The position numbers and the translations under genes are program-made. The notes beneath the pieces are model-generated. The model saw only the letters and a program-made list of their open reading frames with translations. It was not told the origin of the DNA and ran no database searches. Of a stretch of 59,979 nucleotides of DNA, positions 49,380 through 58,409 are shown one piece after another. The DNA is from SVTX01 sp045632305. Its GTDB lineage: Bacteria > Bacillota > Clostridia > Oscillospirales > CAG-272. The stretch spans positions 1-59,979 of the forward strand of contig JAZQWL010000006.1 of NCBI GenBank assembly GCA_045632305.1, given 5' to 3'. Within the stretch, counting starts at the first letter, position 1; each line of letters begins with the position of its first letter.

Positions 49380-49848
49380 TTAAAAAGTTCGTGTCGAAAA
49401 ACGTGTTATTTTATCGATTTCGAACTGCCGTTTAGCTTGTATATATTATATCATATATATTAAGGAAAGTAAATATCTTTTTGCTCAAATTAACAATTTA
49501 TTTACAATATTTTACAGTAAATTATGTAATATTTTGACGAATGTGTCGCAGTATGCTATTTAATACTTTTGTTCTAAATGTGTGAAAATCACGGCAAAAT
49601 ATGAATAAAAGGTCAACAAAATAAATAATTGTGAATAAAAAGGCAATAAAATAAGGATAACCGATAATATAAAATGTCGTTGTATCAATTCTTTGAGTGG
49701 TACGACATTATTTTATTCAAAAATCCATCAAAAAATCACTGCAAAGAATGAATTTTCAAGTGAAGAATTTTGTCGAATTTTCACTTTGAAACAGTCCGCT
49801 CATAATACAGTATATTCGTGAATCTCGGCTATTGTTATCGTCGGCAAA
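49380..49848. other. AT-rich intergenic region with hairpins
   Basis: About 470 bases with no supported gene between murA and the terminator of the DUF3810 gene. It contains the probable murA promoter (49445-49473), an 8-bp inverted repeat AATGTCGT/ACGACATT (49673-49709), and a longer imperfect hairpin with arms around 49757-49797 (TTTCAA/TTGAAA, GTGAA/TTCAC, AATT/AATT). Several GAATAAAA-like repeats occur between 49600 and 49650. Confidence 0.55.
49445..49473 (-). promoter_or_regulatory. probable murA promoter
   Basis: On the minus strand TTTACT (49473-49468), a 17-base spacer and TATAAT (49450-49445), about 110 bases before the murA start. Confidence 0.55.
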
Positions 49849-49879
49849 ATAAAAAATCCCCGGCGGATCACCGCCGAGG
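49849..49879 (-). terminator. terminator of the DUF3810 gene
   Basis: On the minus strand CCTCGGCGG, loop TGAT, CCGCCGGGG (one mismatch), then ATTTTTTATTTT. Confidence 0.85.
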
Positions 49880-49892
49880 AAAATTTGAATTT

Positions 49893-51131
49893 TCAGTTTA
49901 TTTTGCCCTCGTCCTTGAGGTATGCAACCGTCAGGTCGACAACCATTCCGTAGCTTACACGGCCCTCTGTTCCTTGTGATTTCAAATAGGTGTCATTGAC
50001 TGCACCCGACACCTTGCTTGAAACCGAATGAGCGTATTGCTTGAAAAAATTATTGTATGCCGCGTGCTCCGCGCGGATTCTGTAATCAAGATTTCCCGCC
50101 GCCTTGGCATAAAGCGCGCGGTCTGCCGAATACAGCGCGCCCGACACGTATTCGTACATGTTGACGTAGGCGGAGTATCTTATATACGCATCGTCGGATT
50201 CGATGCAAACGAGAAAAGCTATCATGTTTGCCTCGTTTTCACGAGCGATCCCACGCTGATGAGCAAGCTCGTGAGCCGCGGTGAACGGTATCGTGTAATC
50301 GGGGAAATCGACGTTGATGTTTGCCTCGCCCGTAAAGAAGGAGTAAACGCCGGTTATGTGTGTATAAGACATCGCCTTTGATAGCATAACGGGCTTCAGA
50401 CGGCTATTGAAGCTTCCTATAATACCGTGCTTTTCGATAAACTTATCGTACGCGTCGATCAGGTGGTTATTCATTTCATCGATTCCGTAGGGCATGACCG
50501 AGAAATCGCCCTCGTCGAATCTGATGCTGTCAAGCTCGGCGTTAGCCATATCCGAAAGATAAGCTGCGGTGTTGTAAAGATCCTTTGCTGAAACGTCGTT
50601 TTTTTCAATTCCGAGCTTTTTATCAAGCGTATCTGTTCTGTAGCCCGTTCCGAGCGTAAGACAGAAGGTAGAGAATAGCAACGAGAGGACTGCAAGTATA
50701 TTTACAATTGCGACGCCCGTGGTCTTCCAGGATTGACAGCGTTTCTTTGCAACGTAAGTCACAACTGCGACGAGAATGAGGGGCGAGAGTATAAGAATGC
50801 ATTCCGCAATTGAAAACGGCAGTATTCCCGTAATTTTCGCTAAAACAAACCTGACCGCTCCTGCCACGTATCTGTTGAAAAAATTTGCGAATTTTGAGCT
50901 TAATATTGAAACCAAATAGAAAATGCCGCACACAGCCGCGATGGAGTAACATATAACGGCGGCTTTTGATATTTTTTCATATTTTGGAGGGATCGGCGAC
51001 CAGAGCTGCTTTTCCTCATCTGTAAGCGTCATGTATTCCTTCGCGTCGATAACGTCGCGGACGGGTTCTGTTTCTTTCTGACTTTGACTTTTATTAAATA
51101 GCCGAAATCTCTTTTTTTCTTTATTTCCCAT
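49893..51131 (-). CDS. DUF3810-like membrane metallopeptidase
   Basis: 412 residues. A charged cytoplasmic start (1-50) is followed by three membrane helices near 55-76, 105-128 and 138-160, and then an extracellular domain. TAAHELAHQRGIARENEANM at 284-303 is a zinc-protease HExxH motif (His287, Glu288, His291) with a likely third ligand at Glu298 or Glu300. This is the DUF3810 pattern, a family of predicted membrane peptidases of unknown target. It is the second gene of a pair with an RluA-type synthase, 14 bases behind it, and ends in a strong terminator. Confidence 0.8.
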   Translation of the reverse strand: MGNKEKKRFRLFNKSQSQKETEPVRDVIDAKEYMTLTDEEKQLWSPIPPKYEKISKAAVICYSIAAVCGIFYLVSILSSKFANFFNRYVAGAVRFVLAKITGILPFSIAECILILSPLILVAVVTYVAKKRCQSWKTTGVAIVNILAVLSLLFSTFCLTLGTGYRTDTLDKKLGIEKNDVSAKDLYNTAAYLSDMANAELDSIRFDEGDFSVMPYGIDEMNNHLIDAYDKFIEKHGIIGSFNSRLKPVMLSKAMSYTHITGVYSFFTGEANINVDFPDYTIPFTAAHELAHQRGIARENEANMIAFLVCIESDDAYIRYSAYVNMYEYVSGALYSADRALYAKAAGNLDYRIRAEHAAYNNFFKQYAHSVSSKVSGAVNDTYLKSQGTEGRVSYGMVVDLTVAYLKDEGKIN

Positions 51132-51145
51132 AAATGCTCCTTTTC

Positions 51146-52123
51146 TTAAAGCACAGATAAATTCTCTGAAAAATCGTAATTTTTTATTATGTCCGTAAGA
51201 TTTTCTCCCGTTTTTTTCTTTACAAAATCAATAATATCCTCGGTGGGCTCGGCATAGAGGAGTATGCGCTCCTCGGAAAAGGGCGCCTTCATATAAAGGG
51301 AGACCGCATGCAGAAGATGACGGTCGCTTTCGCTTTTATTGTTTCCGTAAAAGCAATCGTTTATCAAAGGATGACCGATTGAAGCAAAATGTACGCGAAG
51401 TTGATGTGTTCGTCCGGTGATGGGGGAGGCGTCTACGATACTGATACCGCCGCCCTTGTACAGAAGTCGGTATATCGTTTTCGCGGGGAGCGCGTCCGCG
51501 TCGGTCGACACCGTTCGTGTGATAATACTGTCTGCCTCGCGCTTTATAGCTTTATCGATTGTATAAATTTTGCCGTCCTCGGCATAGGTTGGAATATTCA
51601 TTTCTCCGTCGAGGATCGCGATGTAGTGCTTTATGATCCCGAAATTTTGCGCTTCTCCGAAATAGAAGGACGCTATCGCGCGGTTCTTTGAGAGCACAAC
51701 GATTCCCGAGGTGTTTGCGTCAAGTCGACCGAGTGGGCGGAAAACGAAGGGAAGCTCTCTTTTCTGATAAATATGAGCGACCGCGTTTCCAAGAGTATCT
51801 GAAAAATGATTGTGAGAGGGGTGAGTGGGCATGTGCGGCGGCTTATTAATCGCCATGATATGCTCGTCCTCGTAAATTATATCTATCGGAAGGTCTGCGG
51901 GAATCACGTTTTCGCTTGTGTCACCTTCATGGTCGTCAATTTTAATTGAGAGGACGTCGCCCGAGCGGAGAATATATCTTACCGTAACGTGAGAATTATT
52001 TACCGTGATGCCCATGTGAGTTTTCTTGAGCTGTGAGATCGCGCCCGATGATATTTTAGCCACGCCCTTAAGGTATGAAAGAACGCTTTTGTTATCGTGC
52101 GTCTCGCTTATGATGAAATCCAT
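51146..52123 (-). CDS. RluA-family pseudouridine synthase (second copy)
   Basis: A 325-residue enzyme. An S4-like N-terminus (about 12-62) precedes INKPPHMPTHPS and the catalytic Asp in PLGRLDANTSGIVV near 133, then GRTHQLRVHFASIGHPLINDCFYG, the RluA signature. It differs clearly from the RluA-type protein at 15514-16509 and is closer to YhcT/RluD-like forms of Firmicutes. The rRNA or tRNA target cannot be read. It leads the operon with the DUF3810 gene. AAAGGAG precedes the ATG. Confidence 0.9.
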   Translation of the reverse strand: MDFIISETHDNKSVLSYLKGVAKISSGAISQLKKTHMGITVNNSHVTVRYILRSGDVLSIKIDDHEGDTSENVIPADLPIDIIYEDEHIMAINKPPHMPTHPSHNHFSDTLGNAVAHIYQKRELPFVFRPLGRLDANTSGIVVLSKNRAIASFYFGEAQNFGIIKHYIAILDGEMNIPTYAEDGKIYTIDKAIKREADSIITRTVSTDADALPAKTIYRLLYKGGGISIVDASPITGRTHQLRVHFASIGHPLINDCFYGNNKSESDRHLLHAVSLYMKAPFSEERILLYAEPTEDIIDFVKKKTGENLTDIIKNYDFSENLSVL

Positions 52124-52271
52124 AATAATTCTCCTTTCCGTAAGATAATAACATTATACCACCAAAATCGCGCTCTATTGAGAATTTTCTGTGAATTATA
52201 TTTAAGTTTTTATGTTATAAACGCGTTTTTCTCAAAGTATAATTAAGCAAAGCTATATTTTTGGAGGGTGT

Positions 52272-53609
52272 ATGAAAAAATTAAAATTTGCATTTGTTTT
52301 GATTTTTTGCTTTATTACGGTCGCATTTGCGGGTGTTACTGTGTGTCTTGCCGAGGAGTGGGTAACGTATGCGGGGCTTGTCAACAAGTCCGACACGTGT
52401 AAGATATCCTACGGAATTGACGTTTTGGCGGGTAAGACGAAAACCGAGTTTGCGGGTATATCGGGTCAGCCGCTGAATTTTTCAAAGGATAAATTTGCTT
52501 GCGCGATGAATTTAAAGGATGTCGCAAGTATAACTCTTACCGCTCTGCCCGATGCGGAAACGGGAACTCTTTATATCGGCTCGTCGGAGGCATGCGTCGG
52601 GGATATTGTTTACGGAGAAGATATCTCAAAGCTTTCGTTTGAGGAGAGCGGAAGAAAAACCGAAAAGCTTCCCACCTTTAAATATAAGGTGAATTCGAGC
52701 GGATACGATATCGTATGCGTTATCTATATGCTTGATAAAATGAATGCTTCGCCAACTGTCGGCACGGCGCCGTATGCTTCGCTGAACGTCCTTACTTATA
52801 AGGGGATTTCTTCGAGCGGCGTTCTTTCGGCGCACGATCCTGAGGGTGATTCGCTGACTTTTGAAATTGTAAAGTATCCGTCCGACGGAATACTTACTCT
52901 CGACGATGAGAAAAACGGCATATATACCTACGTTCCCGACAAGACTTTCACGGGTGCGGATGATTTTGTTTACGTTGTAAAGGATCAATACGGAAATTAC
53001 AGCGAGGGTATAAGAGTAAATATTGAGGTAGACGCACCCTCGGTTGCCGTGAAATACAGTGATCTTGACAAGAGCAATATTTACAGCTACGCGATCAACA
53101 TGACTGAGCTTGGCATTATGAACGGCGAGCGGGTAGGGGATAATTATTACTTCAGACCCGATACCGAGGTGAGTCGGGGAGATTTTCTTGTCAGCGCGAT
53201 GAAGGCGCTCGGAGTAACGTCGGTTCCTGCGTCGGCAAGCACACCCTTTACCGATGACGCGAGCATTGGCGATGAGCTTAAGGGCTACGTAAACCTTGCG
53301 TATGCAAAGGGTTATATCAGCGGATCGCGTGACGGGGAAGGGCTTTATTTCAGAGCGGATGAGAAGATAACCGTTTCGGAGGCGTCCGTGATAATAAGTA
53401 ATATGATCGGTTACGCCTCTCCCGAATACGTTCCCACCTTCAGTGATACCGATAAAATTCCCGAGTGGTCGGAGAAGGCGGTGCTTTCACTCCACACACT
53501 TGGCATTCTTGAGTGCTTTGACAATTCCATTGGCGCGGACAGAATTTTAAGCCGCGCGGACATGGCGAAAATGCTTTCAAAATCGGTCGTTGTAATGAAG
53601 AGTATATAA
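52272..53609 (+). CDS. S-layer homology domain surface protein
   Basis: A 445-residue secreted protein. A signal peptide (about 1-28) ends in VCLAEEW. A unique N-terminal region follows, then a cadherin/Ig-like domain (about 163-257: SAHDPEGDSLTFEIV, GIYTYVPDKTFTGADDFVYVVKDQYGN), then three SLH repeats (about 265-445) with YFRPDTEVSRGDFLVSAMKALG, YFRADEKITVSEASVIISNMIG and RILSRADMAKMLSKS. SLH repeats bind pyruvylated wall polymers, so the protein is held on the wall without a sorting signal. GGAGG precedes the start. A glycosidase gene follows. Confidence 0.9.
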   Translation: MKKLKFAFVLIFCFITVAFAGVTVCLAEEWVTYAGLVNKSDTCKISYGIDVLAGKTKTEFAGISGQPLNFSKDKFACAMNLKDVASITLTALPDAETGTLYIGSSEACVGDIVYGEDISKLSFEESGRKTEKLPTFKYKVNSSGYDIVCVIYMLDKMNASPTVGTAPYASLNVLTYKGISSSGVLSAHDPEGDSLTFEIVKYPSDGILTLDDEKNGIYTYVPDKTFTGADDFVYVVKDQYGNYSEGIRVNIEVDAPSVAVKYSDLDKSNIYSYAINMTELGIMNGERVGDNYYFRPDTEVSRGDFLVSAMKALGVTSVPASASTPFTDDASIGDELKGYVNLAYAKGYISGSRDGEGLYFRADEKITVSEASVIISNMIGYASPEYVPTFSDTDKIPEWSEKAVLSLHTLGILECFDNSIGADRILSRADMAKMLSKSVVVMKSI

Positions 53610-53618
53610 AGATATATA

Positions 53619-53647
53619 TTGACTTTTGCCGTATTTTGTTGTATAAT
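53619..53647 (+). promoter_or_regulatory. promoter of the GH99-like gene
   Basis: TTGACT (53619-53624), a 17-base spacer and TATAAT (53642-53647). Confidence 0.8.
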
Positions 53648-53710
53648 TTAAAATGAGAAAGAATTTTGATTTATCTTTTGCTTTCATCTGATAAAATCGG
53701 AGGAATATAA

Positions 53711-56134
53711 ATGAAAAAAACGGGAATTTTAAAGAAAATAACTGCCTTTGCGCTCTCGCTTCTGTTTGTGATCTCTTCTGTGGCAGCAAACGCGTCCATC
53801 GTGTCTGTTAATGAAGATGCGGCAGAGGAGGAGCTCGCTGAGAACGGAATACCTCTGAGCAGTTTATATCATCAAAACAAGGTTATGCCCGACACGTGGG
53901 TGTTTACCGACGGACTTGGAAGAGTTTCCTTGACGTATGAGGACGTTGGCGGCCCCCGTGAGGACAGAACGGTCGCTATGATGTATTGGGATTGGCATAC
54001 GTACGAGTATGCTTATCAGGGTGCGACGAATACCAACGAATTTATGAAGCTTTATCCTGCGGCGAAAAATAATTATCATCATTCCGCTTGGAATACCGCG
54101 GGTAAGTATTGCTTCTGGAACGAGCCCATATACGGATATTATCAAAGCTCCGATACGTGGGTACTTCGCCGTCAGGCGGAGCTTCTCGCTAATATCGGCG
54201 TTGACGTTGTTTTCAATGACCACACGAACGGAACGGCTACCTTTGACGAGGGATATACCGCGCTTTTTGAAACCTGGCAGAACGCCAGAGCGGACGGAGT
54301 TGCGTCTCCCGATATTTCGTTTATGTTCCCGTTTACGTCTACAAGTATAAACGGCACCTCTTCCAGCATGGCGGAAATGCAGCTTACGAACAGTATTTAC
54401 AAAAACATATATGAAACCGACAAGTATGCCGATATGTGGTATATGCTTGACGGCAAGCCCATGATCACGGGATCGAACTCTTATTTCTCGGATACCGAGA
54501 TGAAGAATAACTTCACGTGGAGACGCTCTCAGTCCAAGTACGTGTCGAGTGATGATACCAACCGTTGGGGCTGGCTCTCCGTATATCCTCAGACGCTTCA
54601 CTATAAGAATTCAAGCGAAATGTCCGCGGGCATCGTTGAGCAGATAACCGTTGGTGTTGCGTGCAATCACGATTACGTGAACAATGTAATTACCGCTATG
54701 AACGGCAATAACCCCATGGGAAGATCCTATACCTCTACGTATCCCGACAGATATCTTGTCGAGGGAGCGGAGGCGTCGCTTCACGGTTATTTCTTCCAGG
54801 AGCAGTTTAATTACGCGCTTGAGGTCGACCCCAAGGTAGTGTTTATTACGGGTTGGAATGAATGGCACGCGTGGCGTCAGACCGACGCGTCCGTCTGGGC
54901 TACGAGCAGAAACGTAAAGAACGCGCTCGTCGACCAGTTTGACAACGAATACAGCCGAGACATCGAGCCCACAAAGGGCGAGCTTAAGGACCATTATTAT
55001 TATCTCGCCGCAAACTATATCCGTCGCTATAAAGGAGTAAATCCCATTCCCACACCGAGCGAAAATAAATCCATCGACATTTACGGAAACATTTCGCAGT
55101 GGAATGACGTTGCGCCTTATTACGCTTCTTACGTCGGAAACACCGATGACAGAAACGCGAGGGGCTACAGAATTGACAATAAGAGCAGATGGAATATATA
55201 CAACGAAACGTCGGGCAGAAACGATATTATCGGTTCGCAGGTCGCTCGCGATGATAATTATATCTATTTCAACGTTGAGTGCGCGCAGAACATCACGCCG
55301 TATACCGATGATCTCTGGATGACGCTTTATATCGACATCGATCAGACAAATCAGGGATGGGAAACCTTTGATTACGTAATAAACAAGTCTGCCGCAAGTG
55401 CAGATACTCTTGTGCTTGAAAGATTTACGGGCAACGGATACGATTCAAAGAAGGTTTGCGACGTTGAATATAACGTTGACGGCAGATACATGACGGTGAA
55501 GATCCCCAAGAGCGCGTTTGGCCTTGAGGGCGATGATTTTACAGTCAATTTCTCCTGGACGGATAACGTTCACGATGAAGGTGACTATGAAAACTATTCC
55601 GGTGATATTCTTGATTTTTATATTTCCGGTGACGTTGCTCCCGGTGGCAGATTCAAATATAGCTACGTAAGCGGTAGCGGTGAATACGATTACCCCGAGA
55701 TCGAGGATGAGACCGAGACAGAAACAGAGACGGAAACAGAGACGGAAACAGAGACAATTCCTCCCGAAACCGACACGACCGAGAAGGCAACTGATGAGAA
55801 GGATACGGATGAGGATGAGACGACGGGCGGCACTTCTGACGGGGACACACCCGTGACAGAGCCATCGACCGAGCCACCGACCGAACAACCGACTGAACCG
55901 CCGACCGAGCCACCGACCGAGCCACCGACGGAATCGCCCACCGAGCCGTCCGCAGGTCAAAACGGAGCGGATGAGAATGCTTCGACGAATGAAAATCGCG
56001 GTACTGACGAGGTGGATAAGAATCTTCAAAAAGCAGACGGATGCGGAAGCTCTCTTGGAGGCATGCTTGCGATCATACCGACCTTAGGCGCTTGCGCGTT
56101 TGTTTTAGGTAAACGTAAAAAACGTAAAATTTAA
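53711..56134 (+). CDS. secreted GH71/GH99-like glycosidase with a CBM9-like domain and C-terminal anchor
   Basis: 807 residues. After a signal peptide (1-28) comes a TIM-barrel-like domain (about 60-440) with AMMYWDWHTYEY, LANIGVDVVFNDHTNG and FITGWNEWHAWR near 382, the WNEW signature of GH99-like/GH71 alpha-glycanases. A beta-sandwich (about 452-655) resembles CBM9 or DOMON domains. A long Thr/Glu and Pro-Thr-Glu-Pro stalk (about 665-755) leads to a tail: DGCGSSLGG, a hydrophobic stretch, then GKRKKRKI. This three-part end looks like a sorting or membrane anchor with Cys-Gly at its head, not an LPXTG signal. The likely role is cleaving host or yeast-type glycans at the cell surface. The exact substrate is unknown. 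Confidence 0.75.
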   Translation: MKKTGILKKITAFALSLLFVISSVAANASIVSVNEDAAEEELAENGIPLSSLYHQNKVMPDTWVFTDGLGRVSLTYEDVGGPREDRTVAMMYWDWHTYEYAYQGATNTNEFMKLYPAAKNNYHHSAWNTAGKYCFWNEPIYGYYQSSDTWVLRRQAELLANIGVDVVFNDHTNGTATFDEGYTALFETWQNARADGVASPDISFMFPFTSTSINGTSSSMAEMQLTNSIYKNIYETDKYADMWYMLDGKPMITGSNSYFSDTEMKNNFTWRRSQSKYVSSDDTNRWGWLSVYPQTLHYKNSSEMSAGIVEQITVGVACNHDYVNNVITAMNGNNPMGRSYTSTYPDRYLVEGAEASLHGYFFQEQFNYALEVDPKVVFITGWNEWHAWRQTDASVWATSRNVKNALVDQFDNEYSRDIEPTKGELKDHYYYLAANYIRRYKGVNPIPTPSENKSIDIYGNISQWNDVAPYYASYVGNTDDRNARGYRIDNKSRWNIYNETSGRNDIIGSQVARDDNYIYFNVECAQNITPYTDDLWMTLYIDIDQTNQGWETFDYVINKSAASADTLVLERFTGNGYDSKKVCDVEYNVDGRYMTVKIPKSAFGLEGDDFTVNFSWTDNVHDEGDYENYSGDILDFYISGDVAPGGRFKYSYVSGSGEYDYPEIEDETETETETETETETETIPPETDTTEKATDEKDTDEDETTGGTSDGDTPVTEPSTEPPTEQPTEPPTEPPTEPPTESPTEPSAGQNGADENASTNENRGTDEVDKNLQKADGCGSSLGGMLAIIPTLGACAFVLGKRKKRKI
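55709..55755 (+). repeat. short tandem repeat coding (Thr-Glu)n
   Basis: About four units of GAGACVGAAACA within the GH99-like gene code for alternating Thr and Glu. The repeat is prone to change in length without shifting the frame. Confidence 0.8.
55855..55949 (+). repeat. tandem repeat coding Pro-Thr-Glu-Pro units
   Basis: Seven to eight 12-base units such as GAGCCACCGACC in the stalk region of the GH99-like gene. Confidence 0.8.
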
Positions 56135-56144
56135 GATGAAAAAC

Positions 56145-56177
56145 AAAATCGGGAGAGCGTGACTTTCCCGATTTTTT
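56145..56177 (+). terminator. terminator of the GH99-like gene
   Basis: A 10-bp stem AAAATCGGGA / TCCCGATTTT with an 11-base loop, in a run of six T. Confidence 0.85.
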
Positions 56178-56285
56178 GTCATAAAATGTGATTTTTTCTC
56201 ATATACATCTTATGATAATGCCGCGGTATTCATACGGAGTTAATATATCCGTGTTATAATATTATATTACAGAAAAGTTATAGTC

Positions 56286-56305
56286 CGTCGGTTATAAAGC
56301 CGACG
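56286..56305 (+). promoter_or_regulatory. leader hairpin before the DUF1385 gene
   Basis: CGTCGG (56286-56291) pairs with CCGACG (56300-56305), ending a few bases before the GAAAGG ribosome site. A TATAAT at 56255-56260 is the probable -10, without a clear -35. The hairpin may tune translation. Confidence 0.4.
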
Positions 56306-56322
56306 TGCCGAAAGGAATAAAT

Positions 56323-57630
56323 ATGAGTAAAGAGAAAAATAACTGTTGTAAAAAAACCTCGATTGGCGGTCAGGCGCTTCTTGAGGGAATTATGATGAGA
56401 GGCCCGAAGATGACGGCTATGGCTGTCAGAAACCCCGAGGGTGAAATAGTAATAGAAAAGTTTCCTACCGAAAGCGTAGCGAGAAAAAAGTTTTTTAAGC
56501 TTCCCATTATTCGTGGACTTTTCAGCTACGTTGATGCTATGAAGTTCGGTTCGAAGTGCCTTATGCGTTCCGCAGAAATTTCGGGTCTTGACGAGGCCGA
56601 GGAGGAAATGGAACGCGAAAAGAGGGAAAAACGACTCAAGAAGGCAGAGAAGAATCCCAAGAAGGCGGAGAAGCTTCGCAAGCAGCAAGAAAAAGAAGAC
56701 AGAAAAAAAGAAGAGCTTGTAGCGAAGGCAACAGCTAAATATGAGGCGGCTGAGGCGGAGCGCGCAAACATGGCAGAGAAGCTCGATAAGGCAAATCAGA
56801 AGCTCGCGGATGCCCGTGAAAACGGAGCTTGCGCCGACGATATTGCAAAGATGAACAAGGAAATCGCCGAGCTTGAACGCAAGACGCGTAAAGCGGAAGA
56901 GCGCGCAAACGATGCCAAGAAGGCAATAAAGAATCCTTCCACGAGCGCGCTTATGGCAATTATCACATCCATCAGCATGGTGCTCGGCGTGGTTATTGCA
57001 ATTGGTCTTTTCGTTCTGCTTCCTACGTTCCTTTACGGATTGGCGGCAAAGCATATCGGATTCTTAAGTCCCGAGGATCCTGTGGCTCGTTCCTTTGTAA
57101 AATCGGTTTTTGAGGGCGTGCTTAAGATATTGATCCTTGTAGGTTACATGGGTGCTATCTCGCTTATGAAGGATATCAGAAGAACCTTTATGTTCCACGG
57201 TGCGGAGCATATGACGATATTCTGCTACGAGGCGGGACTTGAGCTTACGGTCGATAACGTAAGAAAGCAGAAGAGATTCCACCCCAGATGCGGAACGAGC
57301 TTCCTCATTCTCATGGTGCTTGTAAGTATTTTCATTTCGTTCTTTATAGATCCGCTTCTTTCTCTGGCGGGCATAACCGATACCACTGTCAAGCTCTATA
57401 TGCTTATCAGAATGGGACTTAAGCTCCTGCTTCTTCCGATTATCGTAGGACTCGGTTACGAGCTTATTAAGATTGCGGGCAAGCACGATAATGTTATAAC
57501 AAGGATCATATCCGCTCCCGGTGTATGGCTTCAGCATATTACGGTATTCAAGCCCACCGACGATATGATCGAATGCGCGATCGCTGCGGTCAAGGAAGTA
57601 ATTCCCGATGACGGAAGCGACGCATGGTGA
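56323..57630 (+). CDS. DUF1385 membrane protein (YqhQ-like) with an inserted coiled coil
   Basis: 435 residues. The opening CCKKTSIGGQALLEGIMMRGP (9-29) is the DUF1385 hallmark, and FHGAEHMTIFCYE (about 308) with KRFHPRCGTSFL is the second. Membrane helices lie near 212-235, 262-283, 335-357 and 372-395. Between the two family blocks, residues about 88-203 form a highly charged Lys/Glu/Ala coiled coil absent from typical family members of around 300 residues. The function of DUF1385 is unknown. I use ATG 56323 after GAAAGG. nagB follows 35 bases later. Confidence 0.85.
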   Translation: MSKEKNNCCKKTSIGGQALLEGIMMRGPKMTAMAVRNPEGEIVIEKFPTESVARKKFFKLPIIRGLFSYVDAMKFGSKCLMRSAEISGLDEAEEEMEREKREKRLKKAEKNPKKAEKLRKQQEKEDRKKEELVAKATAKYEAAEAERANMAEKLDKANQKLADARENGACADDIAKMNKEIAELERKTRKAEERANDAKKAIKNPSTSALMAIITSISMVLGVVIAIGLFVLLPTFLYGLAAKHIGFLSPEDPVARSFVKSVFEGVLKILILVGYMGAISLMKDIRRTFMFHGAEHMTIFCYEAGLELTVDNVRKQKRFHPRCGTSFLILMVLVSIFISFFIDPLLSLAGITDTTVKLYMLIRMGLKLLLLPIIVGLGYELIKIAGKHDNVITRIISAPGVWLQHITVFKPTDDMIECAIAAVKEVIPDDGSDAW

Positions 57631-57665
57631 TATTTTTTGAAATAATTTGAAAGGGGATTTTGTGT

Positions 57666-58388
57666 ATGAAGGTAATGATTTTTAATACGTATGAGGAAAT
57701 GTCGATGGCTGCCGCTGAAATTATGGCAGATGTCATCAAGGCAAATCCTATGGGAGTAATAGGACTTGCTACGGGCTCAACTCCCGTAGGAATGTATAAC
57801 TGTCTTGCGGAAAAGTGCGCTTCGGGTGAGCTTGATTTTTCGGGTATCAGAAGTGTGAATCTCGACGAATATTATCCCATATCTCCCACAAACCGACAGA
57901 GCTACCGCTATTTTATGAATGAAAACCTTTTCTCAAAGGTTAATATAAAGCTTGAGAATACGCGCGTTCCCGCAGGAGACGCGGCTGATCCCGACCTTGA
58001 ATGCGAAGAGTATGAGAAGTATATCGATTCGCTCGGCGGTATGGATATCCAGGTTCTCGGCATCGGTCAGAACGGACATATCGGCTTTAACGAGCCCGAC
58101 AGCTTCCTTTATACCGATACTCACGTAACGGGACTTACCGAAAGCACGATGCAGGCGAATGCGAGATTTTTCTCCGAGGACGAGGTAATGCCGACAAAGG
58201 CGCTTACAATGGGCATGGGCTCTATCTTTAAGGCGAGAAAGATCATTGTTATGGCAAACGGTAAGGCAAAGAGAGACGCGGTAAGAAAGCTCATTTCGGG
58301 CAAAATTACAACGGAATGCCCCGTGACCTTCCTTAATTTGCATCCCGATGTGACGCTTATTTGCGATAAGCTCGCGGCAGAAGATTGA
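57666..58388 (+). CDS. nagB: glucosamine-6-phosphate deaminase
   Basis: A 240-residue cytosolic enzyme that converts glucosamine-6-phosphate to fructose-6-phosphate and ammonia. The features GLATGSTPVGMY near 35-46, SVNLDEYYPISP with the catalytic Asp near 69, and LGIGQNGHIGFNEP near 131 (acidic and His active site) are all present. It is shorter than E. coli NagB (266) and lacks its allosteric tail, as in B. subtilis. It works against GlmM-directed synthesis. The start is ATG 57666; a TTG two codons earlier is not favoured. nagA is not seen nearby. Confidence 0.95.
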   Translation: MKVMIFNTYEEMSMAAAEIMADVIKANPMGVIGLATGSTPVGMYNCLAEKCASGELDFSGIRSVNLDEYYPISPTNRQSYRYFMNENLFSKVNIKLENTRVPAGDAADPDLECEEYEKYIDSLGGMDIQVLGIGQNGHIGFNEPDSFLYTDTHVTGLTESTMQANARFFSEDEVMPTKALTMGMGSIFKARKIIVMANGKAKRDAVRKLISGKITTECPVTFLNLHPDVTLICDKLAAED

Positions 58389-58409
58389 TTTTGAAAAAGG
58401 AAATTTGAA

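Noticed and set aside
55709..55949. CRISPR-like or regulatory repeat array
   Set aside because: The repeats are coding, in frame, and make the Thr/Glu/Pro stalk of a secreted protein. No spacers are present, and I saw no CRISPR array anywhere in the window.
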